Notes under the pieces: model-generated
Told to the model about the DNA's origin: nothing
Seen by the model: only the letters and a program-made list of their open reading frames with translations
Database searches by the model: none
Origin: Flavobacteriia bacterium
GTDB lineage: Bacteria > Bacteroidota > Bacteroidia > Flavobacteriales_D > Crocinitomicaceae
Length of the DNA stretch: 64,000 bases
NCBI GenBank assembly: GCA_016183815.1
Contig: JACPDW010000010.1
Span: 248,001-312,000 of the forward strand
Direction of reading: 5' to 3'
Made by a program: the position numbers and the translations under genes
In this document: positions 1 to 8,502 of the stretch, piece after piece
Numbering within the stretch: the first letter of the stretch is position 1
Layout of the letters: every line of letters starts with the position of its first letter

Positions 1-749
1 GTTGCATGAACCCATTCGTTTTTAGATTTTATACCTCCAGCGGAATTTGTTCCTAATAAATCTTGAAACGAACCGAAAAAGACAAATGGTTTTGTGGTAT
101 CTATTGTTTCATAACTCAAATCTTCTTCTTTATTCGACACAAATTGCCATCCAGCAAAATCAATATGGGATTCTAAGTCTTCTTTCCAAGCACTTTGAAC
201 AGCAGGTTTAAATGTTAAAACCAATAGTTTAGACCAACCCATTTTTTTCGCCAATTGGTAGCTTGTAAATGTTTTACCAAAACGCATTTTTGCGTTCCAT
301 AGAAAATGAGGGATTTGATTTTTATTCTCTTTTTTAGAACTTAAAAAATATGCTTCTGTTTTTATAATAGCATCTGTTTGTTCGGGACGTAATCCAAAAT
401 CTAAGGTACGCTTATCCTCATTTACAACACCTGTTTTGATTTCAAGAATACACGCTTTTAACTCATTTAGTGAGCATTCGAACCATTCTCCATTGATGTG
501 TTTTACTTTTTTCGAAATTAACAGTCTATGTATGTCTTTATCTGTAAATAAAGTGCCATTATTGCGCATAGCCAATTCTTCCAGTATGATTTCATAACTC
601 ATAGTAGGCAGTTTTACAGGGTATTGTTCTGCAACTCTTTCCTCTGCTGTTTTAGTTGTGTAGCCAACTTTAATGCAATTAGGATAGCGTGTATCTGTAT
701 ATGCATATACTTTTGGGATACTTTTTTCTGGAAAATAATTTTTACTCAT
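1..749 (-). CDS. GIY-YIG (T5orf172) nuclease fused to SF2 helicase, restriction protein, 3' end cut by window
   Basis: I translated this from the ATG at 749; it stays open to the window edge (about 249 residues visible). The first ~100 residues look like a T5orf172/GIY-YIG nuclease: VYAYTD near residue 15, then KVGYTTKTAEERVAEQ. A helicase core follows, with a Walker A-like NAKMRFGKTFTS near residue 152 and a motif Ia-like LLVLTFKPAVQSAWKEDL. This architecture is known from restriction proteins that travel with Eco57I-type methylases, and such a gene lies upstream on the same strand. The protein probably uses ATP to move on DNA and cut it. The C-terminal helicase half is outside the window, so its completeness is unknown. 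Confidence 0.75.
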   Translation of the reverse strand, partial: MSKNYFPEKSIPKVYAYTDTRYPNCIKVGYTTKTAEERVAEQYPVKLPTMSYEIILEELAMRNNGTLFTDKDIHRLLISKKVKHINGEWFECSLNELKACILEIKTGVVNEDKRTLDFGLRPEQTDAIIKTEAYFLSSKKENKNQIPHFLWNAKMRFGKTFTSYQLAKKMGWSKLLVLTFKPAVQSAWKEDLESHIDFAGWQFVSNKEEDLSYETIDTTKPFVFFGSFQDLLGTNSAGGIKSKNEWVHA

Positions 750-865
750 AGCGTTTAGGATTTACTTTGCAAATAAAAACAAATTGTTTTTCAATTGTTT
801 ACGTTCATTTATGTTTTCCTTTGCAAATAAAAAAACTGTTTTAAATTTTGTTACTATTTTAATCA

Positions 866-993
866 TGTCGAAAAAATACAGAAAAATCGACACAATGAAT
901 ATGTCATGTCGATTGAAACGACATTTACTATTTATATGTCGAAAAAAATGAAAAAAATCGACACATTTAATTGATGTGTTTATTGTATCGACA
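866..993. promoter_or_regulatory. Array of TGTCGA/TCGACA half-sites upstream of the GIY-YIG/helicase gene
   Basis: TGTCGA occurs at 866-871, 907-912 and 937-942. The inverted TCGACA occurs at 887-892, 958-963 and 988-993, and CGACA at 919-923. They form head-to-head pairs with spacers of 15, 7-bp-core and 15 bases, plus one lone half-site. The array lies between the 3' end of the Fic gene and the start of the GIY-YIG/helicase gene, in an otherwise very AT-rich stretch. This is what an operator cluster would look like; the protein that binds it is not known. Confidence 0.55.
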
Positions 994-1017
994 TATATTT
1001 TTTGATTGATTTTCATC

Positions 1018-2109
1018 TTATTTTGATAATATATCAATTAATTTGTGGTTAATGAAATAAACTTCTCTTCCTATTTTGATGGGCTGTAACCAACCTAAAT
1101 TTTCAATTTTTTTCAAGTATTCAGATGCAGTTTGACGCTTTGCAATTCCTGCTTGTTCTAATATGCTAATTTTAATGTAAGGGTTACTAAACAGCAAATC
1201 AACTAATTCTTTTGAAAAGGATGCTTTAAATTCCGATTTTATAGCTATTTCGGCCTGTTGTTTTAAAAGCAATATGGCATTTATTTTTTCTAGGGTCATT
1301 TTTGAAGTTTCTGCTACACCATTCACAACAAACAAAACCCATTCTTCCCAATTATTTTCTTCTGTAATAGACTTTAATAAACGGTAGTAATCGGATTTGT
1401 TTTGAATGATGTAATGACTTAAATACAAAACAGGCAAACCTAATAGCTCTTGTTGAATGAGATATAACACATTTAAAATTCTACCTGTACGACCGTTACC
1501 ATCGCTAAAAGGGTGAATGGCTTCGAACTGATAATGAATTAGCGCCATTTTTATCAATGGGTCTAAATCTGAAAAAACATCATCATTGATGAAAACTTCT
1601 AATTTGGCAAGTTTTTCTCTTATGGTGTTTTCTCCTTCTGGCGGTGTATAAACAACTGTATTGTTGGTAGGGTTGGCTAATTTAGTACCTGAATTTTTAC
1701 GAATATTGTCTGATGTATTTCTCAAACGTTGCATAATACCTACCAACAAGTTAGTTGATATTATTTTTGTTTTAGTCAATTCTTCTATGCCCCAATACAT
1801 TGCTTGACGGTATTGAAGTACTTCTTTGGCTGCTTGATTTTTTACAGCATCACCCATTAAAGTTGCTTTGTATAACTCATCTTGAGTAGTGACAATATTC
1901 TCAATTGCATTAGACTCCTTACTTTCTTGCAAAACAATGGTGTTTAAAAGCATTTCAGGATTTGGTAATGTTTGACAATACCCTTTTAATTCTGCCAATA
2001 ATTTATTCGCTTTTATAGTTGCTTTGAAAACAGTACTTGTTTCCAAATTTGCTCTTGGTGGCAAATCGGGTAAACTATTGTATGGGAGGTCTTTGTTAAA
2101 TTTTGTCAT
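1018..2109 (-). CDS. Fic family AMP-transferase with C-terminal winged helix
   Basis: Fic proteins transfer AMP (or related groups) to hydroxyl side chains of target proteins. The active-site motif HPFSDGNGRTGR is at residues 199-210. An N-terminal inhibitory motif of class II Fic proteins, SNAIEN, is at residues 66-71, so activity is probably self-restrained. The last ~80 residues contain a helix-turn-helix-like segment (SILEQAGIAKRQTASEYL). The 363-residue length fits the SO4266-like two-domain family. The gene is 5 nt downstream of the AbiGi-like gene on the same strand, inside a restriction cluster. Its winged helix makes it one candidate binder of the TGTCGA array just beyond its 3' end; that is inference. 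Confidence 0.9.
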   Translation of the reverse strand: MTKFNKDLPYNSLPDLPPRANLETSTVFKATIKANKLLAELKGYCQTLPNPEMLLNTIVLQESKESNAIENIVTTQDELYKATLMGDAVKNQAAKEVLQYRQAMYWGIEELTKTKIISTNLLVGIMQRLRNTSDNIRKNSGTKLANPTNNTVVYTPPEGENTIREKLAKLEVFINDDVFSDLDPLIKMALIHYQFEAIHPFSDGNGRTGRILNVLYLIQQELLGLPVLYLSHYIIQNKSDYYRLLKSITEENNWEEWVLFVVNGVAETSKMTLEKINAILLLKQQAEIAIKSEFKASFSKELVDLLFSNPYIKISILEQAGIAKRQTASEYLKKIENLGWLQPIKIGREVYFINHKLIDILSK

Positions 2110-2114
2110 TGTAC

Positions 2115-2984
2115 TTATTTAAATGATTCAATTTTTTTTAAATTTTCAAGAGTTGAAATTAATTTACAGTCAATTTCTTTATTTAGATCAAAATTTATAA
2201 AATTTCTTAATTCTTGAATTTCTTCTGTTGATGTAACAATAATATTTCGAATTTCGGAAAGAGGTATCTGTAATGAGTATTCTTTTTCTTTTAAGTGAGG
2301 TTTTCTTGATTTAATAATTTCATCATATTTTGAATTAATAAAACCTTTAGGAGTAAATTCACGAATATAATTTAAATCAAAATAGCTTTTACGCCACTCT
2401 CTTTCATTATATGCAATCCATTCTTTTCCTATTTTGTCATTTACCTTAAATGGTTTAGATGTTAAAATTTGATTACGGCTGTTAATGAAAATTTTTTCAA
2501 AAATTCTTTTGTATGCATTAATTATGGAATCTGATGTATTTTCGTCAATTGAATTTATCAGAGATTTAGCATCTTCACTTAATGGTTTTATTGCAATGTT
2601 TTGTAAATAAGTACCACAACAACCTTTGGTATCTAAATAAAATTTTTTAACATCATCTAAAATTTGAGGTATTAAAGCATTTTCATAATTATATTTAATA
2701 CCTTTAGCAATTGTACTATTTTCCTGAAAATAGGAAACTGGATTTAAATCAAATATTTTTGAAAAGTTATCTCGTTCAACAACAACAGCATAAGATCCAT
2801 ATTCTACAACCTCTTTCTCTCCAATATCTCTGTATAATATATTAGAAAAGCTAATCATTGGGACTAAAATATTTTCGGCACAAAAGATTTCTAAATTATA
2901 CGATGTGTGAATCCCATCTTTAAGTATTGACTTCAAAGACTCAAATGACTTTGTCATATGAACAAGTTGGTTTATTTGTTTCAT
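2115..2984 (-). CDS. AbiGi-like protein (putative abortive-infection antitoxin family)
   Basis: The N-terminus has the pattern of the AbiGi family: HMTKSFESLKSILKDGI, then ENILVPMISFSNI, then VVEYGSYAVVVERDNF (residues ~9-75). In lactococci AbiGi pairs with the toxin AbiGii, a nucleotidyltransferase. No AbiGii-like gene is visible here. The immediate partner, 5 nt downstream, is the Fic gene; 18 nt upstream ends the Eco57I-type gene. The middle and C-terminal parts have no motif I recognise. The family call rests on recall of the N-terminal pattern and is fairly good; a functional antitoxin role is uncertain because the partner differs. Confidence 0.6.
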   Translation of the reverse strand: MKQINQLVHMTKSFESLKSILKDGIHTSYNLEIFCAENILVPMISFSNILYRDIGEKEVVEYGSYAVVVERDNFSKIFDLNPVSYFQENSTIAKGIKYNYENALIPQILDDVKKFYLDTKGCCGTYLQNIAIKPLSEDAKSLINSIDENTSDSIINAYKRIFEKIFINSRNQILTSKPFKVNDKIGKEWIAYNEREWRKSYFDLNYIREFTPKGFINSKYDEIIKSRKPHLKEKEYSLQIPLSEIRNIIVTSTEEIQELRNFINFDLNKEIDCKLISTLENLKKIESFK

Positions 2985-3002
2985 AGAATTGGCAAAATTA
3001 AA

Positions 3003-4547
3003 TTATTGTTCCAACTCCATTGGGCGTATCATACTATCTATAAATGCTATCTCTTCCACAGTTAAACCATATTTAGCATACAGTTTTTCGTCTGTCCAAG
3101 GTAGGGTAAAGTCCTGCATTGGAACGAATGAGTAAACTTTTTTCATTGCATTTTGGGTTAATTTTATCAAAGCAACCAATAAATGAAAAAACTTTGTTTG
3201 AGTATAGCTAACTACATTTTCTGCTGTTGATTTCTTGGAAAATGGACCAATAATCAAATATGTTTCAGTGCAACATGAATTGGGTTCAACGATTAGTGGT
3301 TGTAACCAATCTTTTCCCATACTACCAACTCCCCACGCTTTTGTTATAAGAACTTTATAATCTTTTATAAAATCAATATTTTTTCTAATACTATCTTTTT
3401 CAATATAACCTATACCTTCTCTTTGCCAACCATTGTAATAAAATTTAATTGCATTATTAAATGGCTCTTTTTTGTATTTAGGTTTTACTCGCTTATAACT
3501 TCCATCTACTCTTACATCAAAGCCGAATGGATCATTAGAACTAATAATATTTGTAAAACTTTTTTCTTTTAAACTTTGCACTTTATGTAGAATTGAAATT
3601 GCTTCATTATATCTAATAAAAGTTTCTGCACCATTTTCCAATAAATACCTTAATGATTCAGATTTAATAACACTATTTTCATGAGTAAAAACTTGAGTTT
3701 TGCCATTGTAATCTTTTTCCCAAAGAAAAAAACAAACACCTCCTTTTATTTCAACACCTGGGAAGCAATCTGATGCATTTGGAAAATCATGAAGTCTACT
3801 TATTCTTTTATCTTTTAACATTTCATCACGAAACTCATCTAAACCTCTACCTCCTGTAAACCATCGAGAAGGAACAATCATAGATAGATATTTCGGTTTT
3901 AATTTTTTTGCTTGCTGTATAAACTTATGGTAGATAGGAATTGCACTAGAGCCTGTTCCACCACCATCATTTAACTGATACGGAGGGTTTCCTACGATAA
4001 CATCAAATTTCATATTTTTAAATAATTTTTCAGGGTTATTGGTATGTATAAATTGGTAAGCGTATGTTTCTAAGGCATCTTCACGCTCGTAAACTTCTTG
4101 ACTGGCGTTACAGAAGGTACATTTTCCGTTTTTCCAAGTATGTTCTATTTTATCAAAAAGTATGTTGCCTTGTTCAGTATTAAAGGTTTCACAAATGGAA
4201 TATTTACCGTTTGCAATTTTGGAACAATACACACTTCTTCTTGTGAGAAGGGAGGTTAATTCTGTTATTGCAATTCCAAACAATTGTTTGCTAAAAATGT
4301 GGTTTAAACGCTCCTGTTGGTCGGGTATTTCTTTTTCCAAACCTACCATCAATCTTTTTGCAATTTCACGCAAAAAAACACCTGATTTGCTTACAGGGTC
4401 GAGAAATGTTGTTTTTGAGGAGGTAAAAAGTTCTTGTGGCAAGGTGTCCAACATTTGGTTAGCCAATGATGGGGGTGTAAAAACCTCGTCATTGCTCAAA
4501 TTTGCAAGACAAGTTAATACATCAGGGTTATAATTTACTTCAATCAT
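3003..4547 (-). CDS. Eco57I-type restriction-modification methylase/nuclease
   Basis: This is an N6-adenine DNA methylase domain protein of 514 residues. The catalytic motif NPPY is at residues 187-190. The SAM-binding region [15 protein letters not shown] (48-62) is the form usual in this subfamily and departs from the standard DPxxGxG. A small Cys pair (GKCTFC, 141-146) sits before the catalytic motif. The rest probably forms the target-recognition part. It is 18 nt upstream of the AbiGi-like gene and is followed downstream by the GIY-YIG/helicase gene, a common partner set. A separate 217-residue methylase lies upstream. The recognition sequence cannot be told from the protein. Confidence 0.85.
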   Translation of the reverse strand: MIEVNYNPDVLTCLANLSNDEVFTPPSLANQMLDTLPQELFTSSKTTFLDPVSKSGVFLREIAKRLMVGLEKEIPDQQERLNHIFSKQLFGIAITELTSLLTRRSVYCSKIANGKYSICETFNTEQGNILFDKIEHTWKNGKCTFCNASQEVYEREDALETYAYQFIHTNNPEKLFKNMKFDVIVGNPPYQLNDGGGTGSSAIPIYHKFIQQAKKLKPKYLSMIVPSRWFTGGRGLDEFRDEMLKDKRISRLHDFPNASDCFPGVEIKGGVCFFLWEKDYNGKTQVFTHENSVIKSESLRYLLENGAETFIRYNEAISILHKVQSLKEKSFTNIISSNDPFGFDVRVDGSYKRVKPKYKKEPFNNAIKFYYNGWQREGIGYIEKDSIRKNIDFIKDYKVLITKAWGVGSMGKDWLQPLIVEPNSCCTETYLIIGPFSKKSTAENVVSYTQTKFFHLLVALIKLTQNAMKKVYSFVPMQDFTLPWTDEKLYAKYGLTVEEIAFIDSMIRPMELEQ

Positions 4548-4581
4548 AAACGTTAGTTATTTAATATAAAATAATTTTTTT

Positions 4582-4741
4582 CGCAAAGAAAGTAAAGAAT
4601 TTGTTGAAACGAATGATTTTTTATTAAAAAGGTTTTCAGGCAAAGAAAAGCAAAGTTTTTTAATCGCAAAGCTCACAAAGAAACCAGTTAAACTTAACCT
4701 TTCTCTGCGTTTCTTTGCGTTTAATCTTACCGACCTTTGCG
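4582..4741. repeat. CTTTGCG/CGCAAAG motif cluster downstream of GxxExxY gene
   Basis: CGCAAAG is at 4582-4588 and 4665-4671, and CTTTGCG at 4713-4719 and 4735-4741. Between them lie related strings such as CTCTGCG and CAAAGAAA. On the other side of the GxxExxY gene a TTTTGCG (5193-5199) and CTTTGCG (5215-5221) occur. From memory, such strings are common beside GxxExxY genes in this phylum. No open frame here looks like a real protein. Confidence 0.5.
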
Positions 4742-4764
4742 TGATTAAACTTTTCCAAAAACAG

Positions 4765-5142
4765 CTATAAATTATTAACAATCCTATGTATTCCATCTTT
4801 TAAAACTTTAGTGTTAAAATTAATCAAAAGAGCCAACTTTAAATCAGACAATTTCAAATAGGTAAGTGTTTGGGCAAAATGAACAGGAGCCAACAACTCT
4901 AATGATTTAAGTTCTATGATCACTTTGTTTTCTACCAATAAATCTAGTCTATATCCAATATCTTGTTTTACTTCTTTATAAATTAACGGCATAGGTACTT
5001 GTGTTTCAACTTGTAACCCAGATTCTCTCAAATCAAAAGCCAAAGCGGCTTCATAAGCTGACTCCAACAAACCTGCACCTAAATTTTTATGTAAATCAAT
5101 GGCAATCCCTATTATTTTATAAGAAATTTCATTTTCATTCAT
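4765..5142 (-). CDS. GxxExxY protein (PD-(D/E)XK-like fold family)
   Basis: The protein is 125 residues from the ATG at 5142; an extension to 5184 has no family similarity. The family signature is GAGLLESAYEAAL (GxxExxY), followed by the nuclease-fold-like YRLDLLVENKVIIELKS with D and E/K in the usual positions. The C-terminus ends LLINFNTKVLKDGIHRIV, typical of the family. The function is not established; many paralogues occur per genome. It sits between two methylase genes of the restriction cluster with CTTTGCG motifs on both flanks, as if it were inserted as a unit. Confidence 0.85.
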   Translation of the reverse strand: MNENEISYKIIGIAIDLHKNLGAGLLESAYEAALAFDLRESGLQVETQVPMPLIYKEVKQDIGYRLDLLVENKVIIELKSLELLAPVHFAQTLTYLKLSDLKLALLINFNTKVLKDGIHRIVNNL

Positions 5143-5237
5143 GTATCTTATTTTTGTTAAGTTTAAAGATACAAATATTTTCACAATGTTTATTTTGCGA
5201 AAATTCTAAGTGAACTTTGCGAGATACAATTAGATTT

Positions 5238-5891
5238 TCAATCATACTCAGCGATTTTTAAAAAATGGGTTAAGGGAAATTCTGCTACTGGCTGAGGAAT
5301 AAAAACAGGTTCATCTAAATCAGAAAATAAATTAATTTCATCTTTATCAAATTCAGTGTTTTCTAAAAGTTTATTGAGTTGGAAGTCTCTCCTTTTAAGC
5401 ATATTGCCGTTTACTGGACTCCACTCAGAAAAAGTGATGGGTTTACCATTTGTAGTTAGCATTGATAATGCGTCACCCCAAATGATGTTTTTTTGTAAAA
5501 TAAATTCAGCCGATTTCAAAAAATCTTCATTAAAATCTTTTTTGTAATGGTGTAAGTAGTATTTTGTAAAAACGCCTAAAAGCCGATCTCTGCACGCTTG
5601 CACGTTGTCTTCTAAAATATCAACTCCGTATATGCTAGAAAGTGCTGTAATGGCATTTCTTTCATATTCAAGCTGACTTTTTTTGTATCGTGCTTCTACA
5701 ACTTTTAATTTTCGTTCTAAAATTTCAACCAAAAAATTACCTGTTCCACAAGCTGGTTCAAGAAAACGGGAATCAATTCTTTCTGTTTCTTGTTTCACAA
5801 GATCCAGCATAGCATTTACTTCACGTTTATTTGTAAATACTTCGCCGTGGTCAGCAACTCTTTTTTTTGATTTTACTTGTGTTTCTTTCAT
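5238..5891 (-). CDS. Small N6-adenine DNA methylase-like protein (no NPPY motif)
   Basis: The protein has 217 residues. HGEVFTNKREVNAMLDLVK (15-33) and the SAM-binding motif FLEPACGTGNFL (43-54) are clear, followed by an acidic GVDILEDNVQACRDRL segment. No NPPY or DPPY catalytic motif is present, so it binds SAM but may need a partner to methylate. It begins the defence cluster; the Eco57I-type protein downstream carries NPPY but has an unusual SAM motif. From memory such small methylases occur beside Eco57I/T5orf172-helicase pairs, so the short length is probably normal and not a truncation. Confidence 0.75.
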   Translation of the reverse strand: MKETQVKSKKRVADHGEVFTNKREVNAMLDLVKQETERIDSRFLEPACGTGNFLVEILERKLKVVEARYKKSQLEYERNAITALSSIYGVDILEDNVQACRDRLLGVFTKYYLHHYKKDFNEDFLKSAEFILQKNIIWGDALSMLTTNGKPITFSEWSPVNGNMLKRRDFQLNKLLENTEFDKDEINLFSDLDEPVFIPQPVAEFPLTHFLKIAEYD

Positions 5892-5959
5892 TCTAATTTC
5901 ACAAATTAAATATAAATTTAAAACAAACTTGATTTAAGTTACTAATTTAGAAAGTTTAT

Positions 5960-6637
5960 TTATTTTTTTCCTTCAATAACAATCACCATTTCTCCTTTTA
6001 TTTTATCTTCATTAGCGGAAAAATAATCTAAAACTTCTATTACTGTACCTCTTATGCTTTGTTCGTAGATTTTAGAGATTTCTCTAAGCACACAAATTTT
6101 TCTTTGTTCGTCAAAAAATTCCTGAAAAAGTTTTAAAGTTTTAATAATTCGATGAGGTGATTCATACAAAACACATGTTCTTTCTTCATTTTCAATTTCT
6201 TTAACTTTAGTTTGTCGTCCTTTTTTATGCGGTAAAAATCCTTCAAAACAAAATCTATCACAAGGAAAAGCACTCATAACTAATGCTGGAACGAAAGCTG
6301 TTGGACCGGGCAAACAACTTACCGAGATGTGCTTATCAACGCATGCTCGCACTAATAAAAAACCAGGGTCTGAGATTGCAGGCGTACCAGCATCTGAGAG
6401 TAATACAGTTAAAGAATTTTCTTCTATCTTTTGAACAATTGTATCTAACAATTTATGTTCATTATGTGCATGATAAGGATATACTTTTTTTGAAATTTGA
6501 AGATGATTTAACAATTTGAGTGTTACTCTAGTGTCTTCAGCTAAAACGACATCGGCTTCTTTAATACAGCGAATGGCTCGTAGTGTAATGTCTTCCAAGT
6601 TTCCAATTGGCGTGGGGATTAAAATTAACTTTCCCAT
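5960..6637 (-). CDS. rsmI: 16S rRNA (cytidine(1402)-2'-O)-methyltransferase
   Basis: RsmI methylates the ribose of C1402 in 16S rRNA, which tunes decoding at the P site. The tetrapyrrole-methylase fold is evident: start LILIPTPIGNLEDITLRA (residues 4-21), AEDTR (33-37), SDAGTPAISDPG (81-92) and GPTAFVPAL near 115. The length of 225 is close to other Bacteroidota copies and shorter than E. coli (about 286), which has an extra C-terminal part. It is 3 nt upstream of nothing on its own strand except the defence cluster, and it follows plsC with a 3-nt gap, so the two are probably cotranscribed. Confidence 0.95.
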   Translation of the reverse strand: MGKLILIPTPIGNLEDITLRAIRCIKEADVVLAEDTRVTLKLLNHLQISKKVYPYHAHNEHKLLDTIVQKIEENSLTVLLSDAGTPAISDPGFLLVRACVDKHISVSCLPGPTAFVPALVMSAFPCDRFCFEGFLPHKKGRQTKVKEIENEERTCVLYESPHRIIKTLKLFQEFFDEQRKICVLREISKIYEQSIRGTVIEVLDYFSANEDKIKGEMVIVIEGKK

Positions 6638-6640
6638 GTT

Positions 6641-7399
6641 TTATAATTTTGATGAAATCAATTGAAAAGCTTCTTCCCGTAATTCTTCAATGGTTTTATT
6701 TTGAATAGATTCTACACTAAAGTAAGGATGAATATAAACCTTGCTTATTCCAGGTCGTGCGGGACCTAAAATATGTGTTGGATCTGAAAATAAACGGTGA
6801 TTATTTTTGTAAGTTATTGGGATAATTGGCACTTTCATTGTCTTGGCTAATTTAAAAGCACCTTCTTTAAATGGAATCATTAAAGGATAATTTTCATCAG
6901 GGATTCCACCTTCAGGAAAAATCGCCAAACTCCACCCTTTTTTAAGTGCATTTTTAGCTTCCACAAATGAGCGTGCTGCTTTTCCAGTTCCCCTAAAAAC
7001 AGGAATATTTAAGTCAATAAAAAAAGACTTAACCAGTGGATAGGATAATATTTCAGATTTACCTAAAAATAAAAAATGATTGTATGGTAAAATGGAATAC
7101 ATTAAAAAAATGTCGAAATAAGAGGTGTGATTTGCAATAATGATATATGGAGGGGCTGGAAGTATAGATTTTTTATAGTATTTTACATGAATAAATGTAA
7201 AGAGTCGAATCATCCAACTCCAAACCACAAATAGGCGAAAACAAATTATTTTGCTTTTTTCCTTTCTTCTAAAAAATCTTATTGGAAAATAAAAAATCAA
7301 CAGGCCAATGAGAAAAACAATTGCTACATAAAATTTAAATAGTAATCCAAAAACCCCTTTTATTTTTTTAATAAAATTGCTGAAAAATTTGTTTTTCAT
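6641..7399 (-). CDS. plsC: 1-acyl-sn-glycerol-3-phosphate acyltransferase
   Basis: This enzyme acylates lysophosphatidic acid to phosphatidic acid at the inner membrane. The HX4D catalytic motif is NHTSYFD (H91, D96); the substrate-binding FPEGG is at 161-165; RGTGKAAR lies at 136-143. A hydrophobic membrane segment covers residues ~18-40, after a basic start. The length of 252 is normal. It precedes rsmI with a 3-nt gap. Substrate specificity among lysophospholipids cannot be told. Confidence 0.9.
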   Translation of the reverse strand: MKNKFFSNFIKKIKGVFGLLFKFYVAIVFLIGLLIFYFPIRFFRRKEKSKIICFRLFVVWSWMIRLFTFIHVKYYKKSILPAPPYIIIANHTSYFDIFLMYSILPYNHFLFLGKSEILSYPLVKSFFIDLNIPVFRGTGKAARSFVEAKNALKKGWSLAIFPEGGIPDENYPLMIPFKEGAFKLAKTMKVPIIPITYKNNHRLFSDPTHILGPARPGISKVYIHPYFSVESIQNKTIEELREEAFQLISSKL

Positions 7400-7539
7400 T
7401 CATTCAAAATTAATGAGAAAATCAAAGCAAATAAAATTTACATTTTTTCTTTTTAAATTTTTCTTTTAAAAAAGCCATTTAATTTAAATAGTTTGATAAT
7501 TAATCAGAATAAAATACACTATTTTTCAATAAACAAAAA

Positions 7540-7563
7540 AAGCCACCTCAAATAAGGTAGCTT
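7540..7563 (-). terminator. Rho-independent terminator after rpmE2
   Basis: Read on the minus strand, AAGCTACCT pairs with AGGTGGCTT (one mismatch/wobble) around a 6-base loop and is followed by a run of seven T. It lies 20 nt after the rpmE2 stop codon. Confidence 0.75.
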
Positions 7564-7583
7564 ACAAACTTTTATGTTTAAAA

Positions 7584-7838
7584 TTATTTTTTAGTTTTTG
7601 AATATCTAGAATTAAACTTATCAATACGACCTGCTGTATCAACATATTTAACAATTCCAGTAAAAAACGGATGAGATTTATGAGAAATATCTAATTTTAT
7701 TAAAGGATATTCATTTCCATCTTCCCACTTCATGTTTTCTCTACTAGCTGCACATGATTTTCCTAAAAAAGCATATTCATTAGTCATGTCTTTAAATATT
7801 ACCGTTCTATAATCTTCTGGATGTATATCTTTTTTCAT
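7584..7838 (-). CDS. rpmE2: Type B 50S ribosomal protein L31
   Basis: A large-subunit ribosomal protein. The start [15 protein letters not shown], the SHPFFTG motif and the C-terminal FNSRYSK are diagnostic of type B L31, which lacks the zinc-binding cysteines of type A. I start it at 7838 (84 residues). The longer start at 7862 adds eight residues that overlap a TAnnTTTG promoter element at 7860-7867, so it could not be in the mRNA. A terminator follows at 7540-7563, so the gene is monocistronic. Confidence 0.95.
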   Translation of the reverse strand: MKKDIHPEDYRTVIFKDMTNEYAFLGKSCAASRENMKWEDGNEYPLIKLDISHKSHPFFTGIVKYVDTAGRIDKFNSRYSKTKK

Positions 7839-7859
7839 CTCTTTTTTAATTTGGGAGTG

Positions 7860-7867
7860 CAAAGTTA
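7860..7867 (-). promoter_or_regulatory. Bacteroidota -7 promoter element for rpmE2
   Basis: The minus strand reads TAACTTTG, an exact TAnnTTTG match, 22 nt before the rpmE2 start. It decides the shorter start of that gene. No clear -33 TTG was identified. Confidence 0.6.
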
Positions 7868-7915
7868 ATAATAAATAATAAATAATAAAAATAATTTCTT
7901 GTTTTATTTAAAAAA

Positions 7916-7923
7916 TAATTTTG
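7916..7923 (+). promoter_or_regulatory. Bacteroidota -7 promoter element for the DUF2269-like gene
   Basis: TAATTTTG matches TAnnTTTG and lies 24 nt before the ATG at 7948. A TTG at 7899-7901 is a possible -33 element, but its 14-nt spacing is short. The predicted transcript start (~7930) rules out the upstream start codon at 7921. Confidence 0.5.
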
Positions 7924-7947
7924 TACCTTTATTTGCAAAACAAGCAA

Positions 7948-8502
7948 ATGAAAATAAGTACAGCCACAAAAATAGCTATTTTAAATGGCTTAATTTTATC
8001 CGTTTTAACTCTTCTTGAATATTTTCAAGTAATTAGCTTTAAGTTAATTTTATCTTATCATTGGCATAAAATTTTGCACCTTTTTGGCGTTATCCTCTTT
8101 GTCGGAAATATGTTTGTCGGACCCTTTTGGTTTATTTATGCTTATTATTCAAAAGACGTTAAATTACTACAATTTTCCAACAAATTATTACAAGTCACGG
8201 ATTCTTATCTAACCATTCCTGGTGTTGCATTAACGGTAATAAATGGCTTGTTTTTAGCTTCTATTTATGGAGGAACAAGTAAACAGCCGTGGTTATTTTA
8301 TTCCATTTTTTTATTGCTCATTATGTGGGCTTTATCAATTCCACTCATTTATATTCAAGAGAAAATGTATCAATGTATTGAAAACGAACCTGAAAATAGA
8401 ATAAAGTTGAACAAAATTTTAGTTTATTGGGGAATAGTAGGAACAATTGTTATGATACCTTCTTTACTAGTTTTTTACCTTATGCTAACAAAAAGTGTTT
8501 AA
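7948..8502 (+). CDS. DUF2269-like integral membrane protein
   Basis: The protein has 184 residues with four strongly hydrophobic segments, near residues 8-28, 38-62, 85-102/113-135 and 155-178. The pattern HLFGVILFVGNMFVGPFW in the second helix and LTIPGVALTVINGLF in the third resembles the DUF2269 family of predicted inner-membrane proteins, whose function is unknown. I chose the ATG at 7948 because the promoter element overlaps the upstream ATG. Its stop overlaps the purA stop by 4 nt in convergent orientation. Confidence 0.65.
   Translation: MKISTATKIAILNGLILSVLTLLEYFQVISFKLILSYHWHKILHLFGVILFVGNMFVGPFWFIYAYYSKDVKLLQFSNKLLQVTDSYLTIPGVALTVINGLFLASIYGGTSKQPWLFYSIFLLLIMWALSIPLIYIQEKMYQCIENEPENRIKLNKILVYWGIVGTIVMIPSLLVFYLMLTKSV

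Noticed and set aside
762-1037. 91-codon frame on the minus strand between the Fic and GIY-YIG/helicase genes
   Set aside because: It covers the TGTCGA repeat array and its product is biased low-complexity sequence (many F, I, N, K) without any family pattern.
4162-4533. 123-codon plus-strand frame
   Set aside because: It is antisense to the well-supported Eco57I-type gene; no start signal or family pattern.
4557-4796. 79-codon frame on the minus strand next to the GxxExxY gene
   Set aside because: It is made of the CTTTGCG/CAAAG motifs and has no protein features.
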